From contig JADHWC010000019.1 in assembly GCA_016783665.1 (NCBI GenBank), forward strand, positions 1-34,568: a DNA stretch of 34,568 nt. Reading direction: 5' to 3'. Under the pieces are notes generated by a model. That model was given only the letters and a program-made list of their open reading frames with translations. It was not told where the DNA came from and ran no database searches. This document shows, one piece after another, positions 1 through 8,048 of the stretch (positions are counted from its first letter, which is position 1; each line of letters opens with the position of its first letter). The position numbers and the translations under genes are program-made. The DNA comes from Fidelibacterota bacterium (lineage in GTDB: Bacteria > Fidelibacterota > UBA2242).

Positions 1-1358
1 ACTTTATCGGAATCGGAGGTATCGGAATGAGCGGTATCGCTGAGCTGCTCAATCACCGGGGATTCACCGTCACCGGATCCGATGTCAAATATTCGGATAA
101 TGTTGCGCGCCTGGAAAAATCAGGAATCCGGATATTCATCGGACACCATCCTGAGAACCTGCAAAAATGCGACGTAGTCGTGTACACTTCAGCTATTGAT
201 TCTTCGAATCCGGAATACAACATGGCTCTTAAACTCGGAATACCGATAATCAAACGCGCCGAGATGCTGGGTGAAATTCTCCGTCTCAGACCCAACAGTA
301 TCGCCATTGCCGGCACTCACGGTAAAACAACGACTACATCACTGATCGGACACATGTTTACAGAAGCAGGTCTGGATCCTATCATCATTTCCGGTGGCGT
401 GATCAAAGGATTGGGATCTAACATACGAATTGGGTCCGGTGATACAATTATCGTCGAAGCAGATGAATTTGACCATTCATTTTTACAATTATATCCGACA
501 CATATCATCATCACTTCTATTGATCCGGAACACCTTGATATTTATAAAACACTGGAAAATATAAAAGCGAACTTCATCAAGTTTGCGAACAGAATACCTT
601 TCTATGGTAAATTAATCATAAATTCTGACGATGAAAATATCAGGTCGATATTATCCAAATTTACGGTTCCGACACTTCAATATACTCTGGATAAAGCAGG
701 CGATATACGGGCGGAAAATATACATCTAGCCAAGACGAACAGTCAAATCGATATAGTATTAAAAGAAAAATGTCTGGGAACTGTCAATCTTCCGCTTCCC
801 GGTTTGCATAACGTAGAAAATGCATTGTCCGCAATTACAGTCGGACTGGAATATGACATTGATTTTAGTTCCATTAAAAACGCTTTAGAGACATTTGAAG
901 GCGTCGAACGCAGGTTTGATATCATACATCAAAGCGATGAATTAATGTTGGTAGATGATTATGCCCATCATCCCAGCGAAATCAAGGCGACGCTTACTAC
1001 TGCAAAACAGGGTTGGAATCGTCGGATAATTGCAGTCTTTCAACCCCACTTATACAGTCGCACCAAGGTATTTTATAAAGAATTTGCCCAGGCACTTCAT
1101 CTTGCGGATATAATCATTCTGCTTGATGTTTTTCCGGCTCGGGAAAAACCCATTTATGGTGTTTCTGGTAAATTAATCGATGGCGTTCTTCGTACAATGG
1201 GACATTCAAATGTGCATTATTTTCAGAAAATGAGTGAGGTTCCGGATTTTATTAAATCGATATATCGGAATGGGGATATGATTATTACCCTTGGAGCGGG
1301 AGATGTTAACAAATTACATAAATCCTTTAAAGAAATATTATGCAATCATGATCGCTAA
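1..1358 (+). CDS. murC: UDP-N-acetylmuramate--L-alanine ligase, 5' end outside window
   Basis: MurC joins L-alanine to UDP-MurNAc with ATP, the first amino-acid addition in cytoplasmic peptidoglycan precursor synthesis. The open frame enters from the left edge at base 3 and reads FIGIGGIGMSGIAELL, the glycine-rich UDP-binding start of MurC, so only a few N-terminal codons are missing; the ATG at 27 is internal. The ATP-binding loop GTHGKTTTT begins near base 312. The central-domain stretch EADEFDHSF and the C-terminal-domain signature DDYAHHPSEI (near 950-985) are intact. The length is close to the usual 450-480 residues. It is followed by a decayed murB-like stretch, then ftsQ, ftsA and ftsZ in the same direction, as in dcw clusters. 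Confidence 0.97.
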   Translation, partial: FIGIGGIGMSGIAELLNHRGFTVTGSDVKYSDNVARLEKSGIRIFIGHHPENLQKCDVVVYTSAIDSSNPEYNMALKLGIPIIKRAEMLGEILRLRPNSIAIAGTHGKTTTTSLIGHMFTEAGLDPIIISGGVIKGLGSNIRIGSGDTIIVEADEFDHSFLQLYPTHIIITSIDPEHLDIYKTLENIKANFIKFANRIPFYGKLIINSDDENIRSILSKFTVPTLQYTLDKAGDIRAENIHLAKTNSQIDIVLKEKCLGTVNLPLPGLHNVENALSAITVGLEYDIDFSSIKNALETFEGVERRFDIIHQSDELMLVDDYAHHPSEIKATLTTAKQGWNRRIIAVFQPHLYSRTKVFYKEFAQALHLADIIILLDVFPAREKPIYGVSGKLIDGVLRTMGHSNVHYFQKMSEVPDFIKSIYRNGDMIITLGAGDVNKLHKSFKEILCNHDR

Positions 1359-1529
1359 GCAACCACATATATTGAATAGGTCATATTCAGGGTTCCCGTA
1401 TATTTGGGGGACAATCATATACAATGCTGGCTCAATGGTACTGAAATTCAGGTCATTAAGAATATGGTTCACTATGGGAGCCCTGGGTTTCCTATTCAGA
1501 GATACCAGTAATTATATCGGAACTGTAAA
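1348..1529 (+). pseudogene. murB: Decayed murB core (UDP-N-acetylenolpyruvoylglucosamine reductase remnant)
   Basis: No intact gene fits between murC and ftsQ. The ATG at 1348 overlaps the murC stop by 11 bases, a spacing typical of coupled dcw genes. From 1387 the frame reads SGFPYIWGTIIYNAGSM, resembling the MurB FAD-site stretch SGIPGTVGGA...NAGA. A shift of one base at about 1437 then gives GTEIQVIKNM, resembling MurB GGEI.DVI..V. Back in the first frame GFLFRDTSN (about 1486-1512) resembles F.YRDS. The order of the three pieces is right, but the N-terminal FAD loop and the C-terminal half are missing. Seen: the residue patterns and the frame change. Inferred: a gene that decayed in place, with MurB activity supplied elsewhere. 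The similarity is short, so it could be chance. Confidence 0.5.
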
Positions 1530-2315
1530 ATGAAAAAGCCACAAGATCAACAGATTAAAACCATTTTAAGACGAACCGGACAGGTATCACTTATCATCCT
1601 GATCGTTTCTGTATTCGGATTGTTGATTCACGGATCAAATTCCTGGTGTAACTATATCGAGCTCTTTGATGTGGTCAATATCCAAACTACCGGAAATAGA
1701 ATTTTAAGTGACCAGGACATATTGCAGATCGCTTATATTCGAATCGATACATCTATAAATTCAATAAATCTATCAGAAATACAGGACAGGTTAGAGAAAA
1801 ACCCGTTTATAAAAGCCGCCGCAGTAAGCAGAGAATTCCCTAATACATTGAACATACTCATCTGCGAACGCGTCCCCATATGTTATATTAACCATTCCAA
1901 TCTATTCCTGGTTGATGCTGAAGGAATTATTTTACCGCTTCCCGGTAAACCACTTGGCACCAATTTACCGGTGATTTCCGGTTTTGAACATGACTCACTC
2001 AGCTATCATCCGGGGTATTACGTCCCCAATAAACATGTTTTGGATATTGTTAATATCATCCGCTCGACATTGCTGTCAACCCCGGATTTGTATTCGGAAA
2101 TATCAGAAATACACAGTTGGAAAGATGGGAGCTGCATTCTCTATACAATTAAAAGCGGAACACCACTATTCCTGGGTACCCGGGATTTATCTGATCAACT
2201 CAATATTTTGGCTCATTTCCAAAACAGACTTCAGGGAAAGCGCAATTTGAGTGACTATCAGTACCTTGACTTGCGCTGGGCTAAACAGATCGTTGCAAAA
2301 GAAAGAAGTTCATAG
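1530..2315 (+). CDS. ftsQ: Cell division protein FtsQ/DivIB
   Basis: FtsQ is a bitopic inner-membrane protein that links early and late divisome proteins (FtsB, FtsL). The 261-residue product has a short basic cytoplasmic tail, one membrane helix at about residues 18-35, then a POTRA domain at about 44-112 (FDVVNIQTTGNRIL, followed by PFIKAAAVSREFPNTLNI), then the FtsQ beta domain. Both the length and the position before ftsA and ftsZ fit the family. The start ATG at 1530 gives a normal N-tail; the upstream Shine-Dalgarno sequence is weak, and the stretch just before it is the murB-like remnant, so the native ribosome site may have been disturbed. The stop lies 9 bases before ftsA, indicating co-transcription. 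Confidence 0.9.
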   Translation: MKKPQDQQIKTILRRTGQVSLIILIVSVFGLLIHGSNSWCNYIELFDVVNIQTTGNRILSDQDILQIAYIRIDTSINSINLSEIQDRLEKNPFIKAAAVSREFPNTLNILICERVPICYINHSNLFLVDAEGIILPLPGKPLGTNLPVISGFEHDSLSYHPGYYVPNKHVLDIVNIIRSTLLSTPDLYSEISEIHSWKDGSCILYTIKSGTPLFLGTRDLSDQLNILAHFQNRLQGKRNLSDYQYLDLRWAKQIVAKERSS

Positions 2316-2324
2316 GATAAACCA

Positions 2325-3587
2325 ATGAAAATAAGAAACAGAATCATTACCGGCGTCGATATTGGAAGTAGTAAAACCTGTGCATTAATTGCCGAAATCG
2401 ATCAGGAAAAAAACATCCCGGTGATTAAAGGTTATAGATCAGTCGATTCAAAAGGTCTTAAAAAAGGGGTTGTTGTTAATATCGAGGAGCTAAGCCGCAC
2501 AATCAGCCAGGCAATCAGCGATGCCGAAAAAATGGCAGGGAGCAATGTATCCGGGTGTTACGTCAGTATCAGCGGGGATCACATTCGCAGTATGAACACC
2601 CAAGGAATGATAGCAATTTCCAGAGATGCAAGAACCGGAATGGGCGAAGCCAGAGAAATCGAACAGGAAGATATTGAAAGAGTTATCGAGCATACCAGAG
2701 CCGTGCCGTTGCCTGTTGATCGGCAAATTCTGCATGTTATGCCCCAGGAATTTATTGTTGACGAACAAAACGGGATAAAAAATCCAATCAATCTGCTCGG
2801 CAGGCGACTTGAAGTAAAAGTTCACCTGACCACATACAGCACAACGGTTGCCTCAAATTTATCACGATGCTTTAAAAATGCCGAATTATCCATCAATGAT
2901 TTTATTCTTCAATCCCTGGCCTCTTCATATAGTGTATTAACGCCGAGCGAAAAGGAGCTTGGTGCAATTTTAATTGATATTGGAAGCGGGACGGTTGATG
3001 TAATTGTTTTTAAAGATGGTGGTATCCATCATACGGGTGTCGTTAATTTTGGCGCTCAAACAGTGACCAGCGACGTCGCACATTTATTGCGGATTCCCAT
3101 TGATGCAGCTGAAAAAATCAAAAAGTCTCACGGTTATGCCCTTGCCAAACAGGCTGATAAAGAAGCGTTTTTTAAGATAGAAAGCATGGGCAACCGTCCT
3201 CCACGCGAGGTTCCGATCATTAAACTTGCCCAATTTATCGAGCCCAGAATGGAAGAAATTTTACGGGAAGCCTATATGGAAGCTAAAAAGGCGGATCTCC
3301 CCCTGATAAATATCCCTTCTGTCGTTCTGACTGGTGGCGGAGCATTAATAAAAGGTAGCGAAGAGCTGGCAGAATCAATTTTTAACATTCCTGTTCGAAT
3401 CGGAAATCCCGTAGGTTTTAGCGGTTTTGAAGAGGAACTGAATAATCCCGGATTCGCAGCCGCCATCGGATTGCTTAAATATGCTATGGAAGACACTAAC
3501 TACCATAAATCAGATCACAATATATCACAGGGTTGGATATCCAAAACCTGGGGTTGGATCAAAAATGTAACAGAAAATGTAATGTAA
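2325..3587 (+). CDS. ftsA: Cell division protein FtsA, actin-like Z-ring anchor
   Basis: FtsA is an actin-fold ATPase that tethers FtsZ polymers to the inner membrane and recruits later division proteins. The 420-residue product starts with the phosphate-1 loop VDIGSSKT (residues 11-18). A phosphate-2 motif IDIGSGTVDV lies near base 2980, and the adenosine motif LTGGGALI near base 3330. The last residues (ISKTWGWIKNVTENVM) form an amphipathic helix rich in Trp and Lys, as expected for the C-terminal membrane-targeting sequence. It lies between ftsQ and ftsZ with short gaps, so co-translation and a balanced FtsA:FtsZ ratio are likely. Confidence 0.97.
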   Translation: MKIRNRIITGVDIGSSKTCALIAEIDQEKNIPVIKGYRSVDSKGLKKGVVVNIEELSRTISQAISDAEKMAGSNVSGCYVSISGDHIRSMNTQGMIAISRDARTGMGEAREIEQEDIERVIEHTRAVPLPVDRQILHVMPQEFIVDEQNGIKNPINLLGRRLEVKVHLTTYSTTVASNLSRCFKNAELSINDFILQSLASSYSVLTPSEKELGAILIDIGSGTVDVIVFKDGGIHHTGVVNFGAQTVTSDVAHLLRIPIDAAEKIKKSHGYALAKQADKEAFFKIESMGNRPPREVPIIKLAQFIEPRMEEILREAYMEAKKADLPLINIPSVVLTGGGALIKGSEELAESIFNIPVRIGNPVGFSGFEEELNNPGFAAAIGLLKYAMEDTNYHKSDHNISQGWISKTWGWIKNVTENVM

Positions 3588-3599
3588 TTAATAATATGT

Positions 3600-3604
3600 G
3601 GAGG
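3600..3604 (+). promoter_or_regulatory. Ribosome binding site that fixes the ftsZ start
   Basis: GGAGG lies 5 bases upstream of the ATG at 3610. An in-frame GTG at 3598 overlaps this site and would add four residues (MEEI). The strong Shine-Dalgarno match and the usual FtsZ N-terminus (MLFEFDD) favour 3610. Confidence 0.75.
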
Positions 3605-3609
3605 AAATC

Positions 3610-4815
3610 ATGTTATTTGAGTTTGACGACTTAGCCAATCAACAAGCAAAATTAAAAGTTATCGGTGTCGGAGGAGGCGGTGGTAATGCAATCAACCGTA
3701 TGATTGAGTCCGGACTAACCGGCGTCGATTTCATTGCGATTAACACCGATGCACAGGATTTGGATAATAACCTCTCCCCTACTAAAATTCAGATCGGTAA
3801 AGATTTGACTCGCGGTTTGGGCGCTGGCGCCGTGAAAGAAATTGGTAAAATGGCTATGGAAGCCGACCGACAACCTACGCTTAATTCGATCAATGGCGCC
3901 GATATGGTCTTTATCACTGCCGGAATGGGCGGCGGAACAGGTACCGGGGCGTCTCCGCTGATCGCTAAATTAGCAAAAGATCAAGGTTGTCTGACCGTTG
4001 GAATTATAACAAAACCTTTCCATTTTGAAGGTCCAAAAAGGATGCAGCGCGCCGAAGAAGGTATCCGTGAACTACGCGACAATGTCGATACGCTCATTGT
4101 GATTCCTAATCAACGCCTTCTCAGCATCGTTGACAGAAAAACATCTATTCGTCAGGCGTTTCATACAGCTGATAGTGTATTATACCAGGCAACAAAAGGT
4201 ATTTCCGATTTAATTAACCGGCATGGCATCATCAACCTGGATTTTGCCGATATTAAAACCATAATGAAGAATATGGGAGACGCCATCATGGGTACCGGAC
4301 TGGCAACCGGTGAAGAACGCGCAGTCCTTGCGGCACAGCAGGCAATCTCCAGTCCGCTGCTGAATGATATGAATATTCGTGGCGCAAACGGTCTCTTGAT
4401 TAATGTGACCGGTGGTGAAGACTTGAATTTATTTGAAGTCGATGAAGCCTGTAAGATCATCACCGAAGAAGCAGGAAGCGACGCTGATATAATTATTGGC
4501 GCAGTTATAGATGAAAAAATGTCTGACGAAATTATGATTACCGTAATCGCAACCGGTTTTGGAAACGATAATCGTTCGACTTATCGTAATTCTGACTCTA
4601 TAATTATATCTACAAAAGAAGAGTTATTCGCCGAAGAAATTTCAGCGGCAAAAGAATATGAGAATAATGATAATACTGAAATCGAAAACGAATTAATTGC
4701 CGAACCGGCACTGAAAATATCATTTGAAGATGATGAAAAGAGTTTTATTGAAAATGCCACTGACATGAATGATAAAAATATTCCTGCAATACTCCGCAAA
4801 ATGATGAAACGGTAA
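3610..4815 (+). CDS. ftsZ: Cell division GTPase FtsZ
   Basis: FtsZ is the tubulin-like GTPase that forms the cytokinetic ring. With the start at 3610 the product has 401 residues. Visible motifs are the N-terminal glycine loop GVGGGGGNA (19-27), the tubulin signature GGGTGTG (107-113) and the T7 synergy loop NLDFAD (209-214), which supplies the catalytic acidic residues for GTP hydrolysis. A variable acidic linker (about 325-385) follows, and the protein ends in NIPAILRKMMKR, the C-terminal peptide that binds FtsA and other anchors. It is the last gene of the cluster and is followed at once by a strong terminator. Confidence 0.98.
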   Translation: MLFEFDDLANQQAKLKVIGVGGGGGNAINRMIESGLTGVDFIAINTDAQDLDNNLSPTKIQIGKDLTRGLGAGAVKEIGKMAMEADRQPTLNSINGADMVFITAGMGGGTGTGASPLIAKLAKDQGCLTVGIITKPFHFEGPKRMQRAEEGIRELRDNVDTLIVIPNQRLLSIVDRKTSIRQAFHTADSVLYQATKGISDLINRHGIINLDFADIKTIMKNMGDAIMGTGLATGEERAVLAAQQAISSPLLNDMNIRGANGLLINVTGGEDLNLFEVDEACKIITEEAGSDADIIIGAVIDEKMSDEIMITVIATGFGNDNRSTYRNSDSIIISTKEELFAEEISAAKEYENNDNTEIENELIAEPALKISFEDDEKSFIENATDMNDKNIPAILRKMMKR

Positions 4816-4838
4816 CCCCTCTCCATATCTGATAAAAA

Positions 4839-4873
4839 GAGCCCCTGTTTTAAAACAGGGGCTCAATTTTTTT
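4839..4873. terminator. Bidirectional rho-independent terminator between ftsZ and rpmB
   Basis: A perfect 26-base palindrome (arms GAGCCCCTGTTTT and AAAACAGGGGCTC, 4839-4864) is followed on the plus strand by AA and eight T. On the minus strand it is followed by TTTTTATC. It can therefore end both the ftsQAZ transcript and the convergent rpmB transcript. Confidence 0.92.
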
Positions 4874-4888
4874 TATTTGAAAAAACCT

Positions 4889-5080
4889 TCAGACCGCTTT
4901 TTGAATATTCCCTTTTTTCAAACAGGATGTACAAACTTTAGCGGTACGGACCGTACCTTTTTCAACGATCCTTATTTTCTGTAAGTTCGGTTCCCATCTG
5001 CGTCTTGTTTTATTATGGGCGTGACTCACATTATTTCCAAAAATCGGCTTCTTGCCGCATATTTCACATACTTTTGACAT
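4889..5080 (-). CDS. rpmB: 50S ribosomal protein L28, zinc-binding form
   Basis: A 63-residue component of the large ribosomal subunit. The product starts [12 protein letters not shown] and carries two CxxC pairs (C5/C8 and C50/C53), the zinc-ribbon form of L28. The body is basic, with the family stretch [12 protein letters not shown]. The minus-strand start is preceded by AAGGAG at good spacing. It is transcribed alone, towards ftsZ, and shares the terminator at 4839-4873. Confidence 0.95.
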   Translation of the reverse strand: MSKVCEICGKKPIFGNNVSHAHNKTRRRWEPNLQKIRIVEKGTVRTAKVCTSCLKKGNIQKAV

Positions 5081-5219
5081 GATTTCGTACTCCTTAAAAA
5101 ACCCGTGGAATTTGGGTATTATTCTTTAGAATGTCAATTCTTTTTGAGACCAATATGAATGAATATTTTTAATATCTTTGACACTGGTTGTTCAGATAAA
5201 TCTTAATTAAATTTATTAT
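5081..5219. promoter_or_regulatory. Divergent promoter region of rpmB and dusB
   Basis: This 139-base AT-rich spacer separates two divergent genes. A TTGACA box lies on the plus strand at 5178-5183 for dusB and another on the minus strand at 5137-5132 for rpmB. Neither has a good -10 hexamer at 17 bases (3 of 6 matches at best), so the promoters are plausible but not proven. dusB has little or no Shine-Dalgarno sequence and a short leader. Confidence 0.35.
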
Positions 5220-6188
5220 ATGAAAATTGGAGATATAAATATCAAAACTCCCGCATTTCTGGCGCCTATGGCAGGCTACACCGACTCGCCATTCAGGCAG
5301 TTATGTAAAGAAAAAGGAGCGGGTGTAGTTTATACCGAATTTGTGAGTTCAGAAGGCATTATCAGAGGCTCTGAAAAGAGCTTCGATTATTTACAGTTTT
5401 TGTCATCCGAAAGACCAGTCGGGATTCAATTGTTCGGACACAACCCCGATTCCATGGCTGAAGCCGCGCGATATATCGAGGAACATTTCAAGCCCGATAT
5501 CATTGATCTCAATTTCGGCTGCTCCGTCAGAAAAGTCATTAAAAATAATGCCGGCGCCGCTCTTTTAAAAGACCTTGATTTACTGGCGGAAATTACCCAA
5601 AAAGTCGTCAAATCAGTTCAAATACCGGTAACAGCCAAAATCCGTTCCGGCTGGAATCATCAGTCAATTGTTGCCCTGGAAGTCGCAAATATTTTGGAAT
5701 CCGCGGGAGTACAGGCGCTGACCGTTCACCCGCGAACTGCATCCGACGGATATAAAAATCACGCTGATTGGCAAATAATCAGGCAGATAAAACAAGCGCT
5801 GAAAATTCCGGTAATCGGTAATGGAGATATTAAAATAGCGGAAGATGCAATCCGGATGTTCGACTTTACAGGTTGTGACGCCGTAATGATCGGCAGAGGA
5901 TCATTCGGAAATCCATGGATCTTCCAGCAAACAAGTACACTGTTATCAGGAAACACCTCTTATTACATTCCTAATCTATCAGACCGGCTCAATATGCTCC
6001 TCCGCCATATCGAACTCGAAAGAATATACTATGATGACAGCCATGTCAACCGGATTATGAAGAAATTCTACCGCTGGTATGTCCGCGGATTCTCCAATGC
6101 ATCGAACATACGAAATCAGCTGATCCATTCAAAATCCCTTGCAGATACAATTTCACTCATCGAATCGGTAAAACAATATTTAATATAA
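5220..6188 (+). CDS. dusB: tRNA-dihydrouridine synthase, DusB type
   Basis: An FMN-dependent enzyme that reduces uridines of the tRNA D-loop using NADPH. The 322-residue TIM barrel begins with the FMN-site motif APMAGYTD (15-22). The catalytic cysteine is C101 in NFGCSVRKV; the family usually has GCPV, so a Ser replaces the Pro next to the nucleophile. Later motifs are VHPRTASDGY (tRNA and FMN contacts), VIGNGDI and MIGRGSFGNPW, all in the expected order. The helical C-terminal domain is present, so the gene is full length. It is monocistronic here; no strong terminator is visible in the 209 AT-rich bases that follow. Confidence 0.93.
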   Translation: MKIGDINIKTPAFLAPMAGYTDSPFRQLCKEKGAGVVYTEFVSSEGIIRGSEKSFDYLQFLSSERPVGIQLFGHNPDSMAEAARYIEEHFKPDIIDLNFGCSVRKVIKNNAGAALLKDLDLLAEITQKVVKSVQIPVTAKIRSGWNHQSIVALEVANILESAGVQALTVHPRTASDGYKNHADWQIIRQIKQALKIPVIGNGDIKIAEDAIRMFDFTGCDAVMIGRGSFGNPWIFQQTSTLLSGNTSYYIPNLSDRLNMLLRHIELERIYYDDSHVNRIMKKFYRWYVRGFSNASNIRNQLIHSKSLADTISLIESVKQYLI

Positions 6189-6397
6189 AAGCCACGCCAT
6201 CTTGGCAGTATTTTGACAACACAGCCTTTGTGCTTAATTTTGATCAGAAAAGTGCTGCCTTGTTTTGTTATGTACTTCGTTTTAATATACTATAATTTAA
6301 GTAATTTAAAGGTACTTTTTATTTTTTTACATCTATATATATTCACAAATAAAATATCTCAACCCAAAAAATATCCAATCACTTTTTAATCATCGAC

Positions 6398-6964
6398 TTA
6401 CGGTTTACTTTCCATTTTAAGAAGCGTCTCATATTTCAGCGGTTTTTCTTCCCGCCTGGAATTCAATATATGTCTGGTGGTTTTACCGGTAAATAATGCC
6501 CGTTTGACTTGAACATCCACTTTTAGCTTAGTCGGTTCAACCTGCCAGAAATCAATATTCAGGCAATTGACCGTTTCCACTTTTGATGTGCAGGTTCGTT
6601 TAATTGTGATAGGCTGATCTTGATATTCTATCTCAAGATTGATTAAAAACACTCCCTCCGATATAGGATACAAGCTCCAGTTATCCGCATCAATTTTATC
6701 GGTAATAATGTTTTTACCTTCCTGTATAATTTCAATTGAGATTGAGGTCGGTTTTAGGAGCATCGAATCTTCCGCACTTTGAGATGTAAATTCATTAAAA
6801 AATATAATGAAGTGACCGGTGTTTATCTCTACGCCCACAGGAGGAATATATGTATACACTCTGCTACATGATATTATTTCAAGGCAGATTCCGAAGAGAA
6901 CAAGAAAGACATACGATGATAATCTTTGATTTTTGCTGTCTCCAAATTTATATCTGCTTCTCAT
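6398..6964 (-). CDS. Lipoprotein of unknown function with transposase-derived N-terminus
   Basis: I do not recognise the family. The 188-residue product opens MRSRYKFGDSKNQ, differing at one residue from the start of the transposase encoded from 7671. It continues with a hydrophobic segment and the lipobox IISC, Cys33, so it looks like a secreted lipoprotein. Residues 34-188 are mainly beta-type, with two further cysteines in a TCTSKVETVNC pattern. The nucleotide identity with the transposase leader runs from 6927 through the start codon and upstream, so promoter, leader and first codons come from the mobile element, while the basic n-region (R2, R4, K6) still makes a workable signal peptide. 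The native start was probably lost. It is also possible that the gene is no longer translated well. Confidence 0.6.
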   Translation of the reverse strand: MRSRYKFGDSKNQRLSSYVFLVLFGICLEIISCSRVYTYIPPVGVEINTGHFIIFFNEFTSQSAEDSMLLKPTSISIEIIQEGKNIITDKIDADNWSLYPISEGVFLINLEIEYQDQPITIKRTCTSKVETVNCLNIDFWQVEPTKLKVDVQVKRALFTGKTTRHILNSRREEKPLKYETLLKMESKP

Positions 6965-7016
6965 AGTAAGTTTTGTTTTTCCTGGTTAAATGGTTAATTG
7001 TTGTGTTCCTTGTTTT

Positions 7017-7040
7017 GTTCCCAAGCAGGGGCTTGGGAAC
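7017..7040. repeat. REP palindrome 1
   Basis: Arms GTTCCCAAGC and GCTTGGGAAC (10 bp, perfect) around the loop AGGG. Confidence 0.88.
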
Positions 7041-7125
7041 AAGAGAGGGGCTGGGGCTTGAGAACAGGGGATGGCGCACCAGATTCCTTTCCACTCGTTC
7101 CCATTGTCCCGGCATACGAATACTC

Positions 7126-7149
7126 GTTCCCAAGCCCCAGCTTGGGAAC
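7126..7149. repeat. REP palindrome 2
   Basis: The same 10-bp arms around the loop CCCA. A further C/G pair extends the stem to 7125-7150. The loop is nearly complementary to that of palindrome 1, as if the unit were inverted; together they form a REPIN-like pair. Confidence 0.88.
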
Positions 7150-7169
7150 GGGATAACAAACGAACAAAT

Positions 7170-7671
7170 CTATAACTCAATCTCATCTACCTCAAATACG
7201 GTTTCTCTATCACTAAAATTCCTCGCACTGGAATAAAGCCAATCTTCCGGTTCTAACACTAATCCTCTCTTTACAGGATTAAAATGTATGTAATCCACTT
7301 TTTGCTTTAACATTTCCCAACTTTGAATTAATTGAGGATGACTCCCCTCCTGCCAAAATTGATATTTTGACTCAGTCTTGTATTGTTTCTTATATTTTTC
7401 CATCAATTAGAATCTTCCCTGCCGTATAACTCTTATAATTCTTTAGAATCATACCAACGTGATCTTCATGCGAGATAATCATGTGTACGTGGTTGTCCAT
7501 TATTACGTAATAAAATATCTTTAATCCTTCATTTTTTCGATAAAATTCAAAATTATCGATTAATGTATCCATATTTCTTGAATTTGTAAATACCGGTATT
7601 TTCGCTATGACCGTTAGTGTGACAAAATACAGCTGATTTTGGCTGTCACCAAATTTATATCTGCTTCTCAT
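7170..7671 (-). pseudogene. REP-associated tyrosine transposase (Y1/HUH family), frame broken
   Basis: Y1 transposases of the REP-associated group cut single-stranded DNA at palindromes with an HUH metal site and a tyrosine. The first frame (7671-7390, 93 residues) carries the metal motif NHVHMII (His61 and His63). The second frame (to 7170) carries FWQEGSHPQ and DYIHFNPVKRGLV, the conserved C-terminal block. The frames join if one base is skipped in the run of five A on the minus strand (7399-7395), which restores ...LIDGKYKKQYK... and a product of about 165 residues, normal for the family. So this is either a one-base insertion mutant, a sequencing error or a programmed +1 shift. The palindromes in the flanking leaders are the likely substrate. 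Confidence 0.8.
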
Positions 7672-7720
7672 AGTAAGTTTTGTTTTTCCTAGTTAAAAGG
7701 TTAATCGTTGTGTTTGTTCT

Positions 7721-7744
7721 GTTCCCAAGCTGGGGCTTGGGAAC
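7721..7744. repeat. REP palindrome 3
   Basis: Arms GTTCCCAAGC and GCTTGGGAAC, loop TGGG. Confidence 0.88.
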
Positions 7745-7855
7745 AAGAGGAGAACTCTGGGGCTGGAGAACAAGAGAGGGACAGAGGATCGGGAACAAGG
7801 GATGACGCACAAGATTCCTTTCCACTCGTTTCCATGTCCCAACTTACTAATACTC

Positions 7856-7879
7856 GTTCCCAAGCCCCGGCTTGGGAAC
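7856..7879. repeat. REP palindrome 4
   Basis: The same arms, loop CCCG. A degenerate half-copy (GAGCTTGGGAGC-like) follows at about 7891-7905. Confidence 0.88.
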
Positions 7880-7880
7880 G

Positions 7881-8048
7881 AGTGGGGAGCTGGAGCTTGG
7901 GAGCAAGAATTGATAATTAGCTTCGCAACAAGAGATGTTGCTTAGGCTTAGAAGCGAGAAACATATTTTTACCAAAGTTTCATACCGTATTTCAATTATC
8001 ATCATGAAAAAATTCTTCCTATTCTTCAATTGACATATAAATCTCAGT
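7881..8048. other. Spacer with degenerate hairpins, no gene seen
   Basis: With 7672-7880 this makes 377 bases between the transposase start and the M24 peptidase stop. It holds a half REP copy and a small hairpin (GCAACA, loop AGAGA, TGTTGC, 7925-7941) inside a wider GCTTC/GAAGC pairing (7920-7955). These may be worn REP copies and may serve as the 3' end of the peptidase transcript. No credible open frame was found. Confidence 0.5.

Larger units (their letters stand above)
6927..7150 (-). repeat. Leader repeat copy A of a REP-type element
   Basis: This stretch matches 7634-7880 nearly base for base over its gene-proximal half (about 90 bases, including the start codon and 13 codons). The rest matches with small indels. 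It contains two copies of the palindrome with arms GTTCCCAAGC and GCTTGGGAAC. Relative to the transposase gene (7671-7170) it lies downstream, in direct orientation with copy B, so the gene sits between two direct copies of its own leader. Confidence 0.85.
7634..7880 (-). repeat. Leader repeat copy B of a REP-type element
   Basis: This is the transposase's own 5' leader and first codons, matching copy A at 6927-7150. It includes palindromes at 7721-7744 and 7856-7879. The two copies have diverged mostly by small indels in the purine-rich stretch between the palindromes. Confidence 0.85.

Noticed and set aside
1291-1533. 80-residue open frame across the murC end and the ftsQ start
   Set aside because: Its first 67 bases lie inside murC in the wrong frame and the rest is the murB-like remnant; not a gene as it stands.
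6203-6265. Possible dusB terminator (GGCAG...CTGCC) and a TTGACA box at 6213-6218
   Set aside because: The stem is short and interrupted with a very long loop, and there is no -10 box or plus-strand gene after the TTGACA.
6973-7236. Open frames on both strands through the palindromic leaders (also 7708-7920)
   Set aside because: They translate the REP repeats; no family features, no ribosome sites.
7017-7879. The four palindromes as a CRISPR array
   Set aside because: Spacing is irregular, units pair within duplicated leaders, and a Y1 transposase lies between them; no cas genes.
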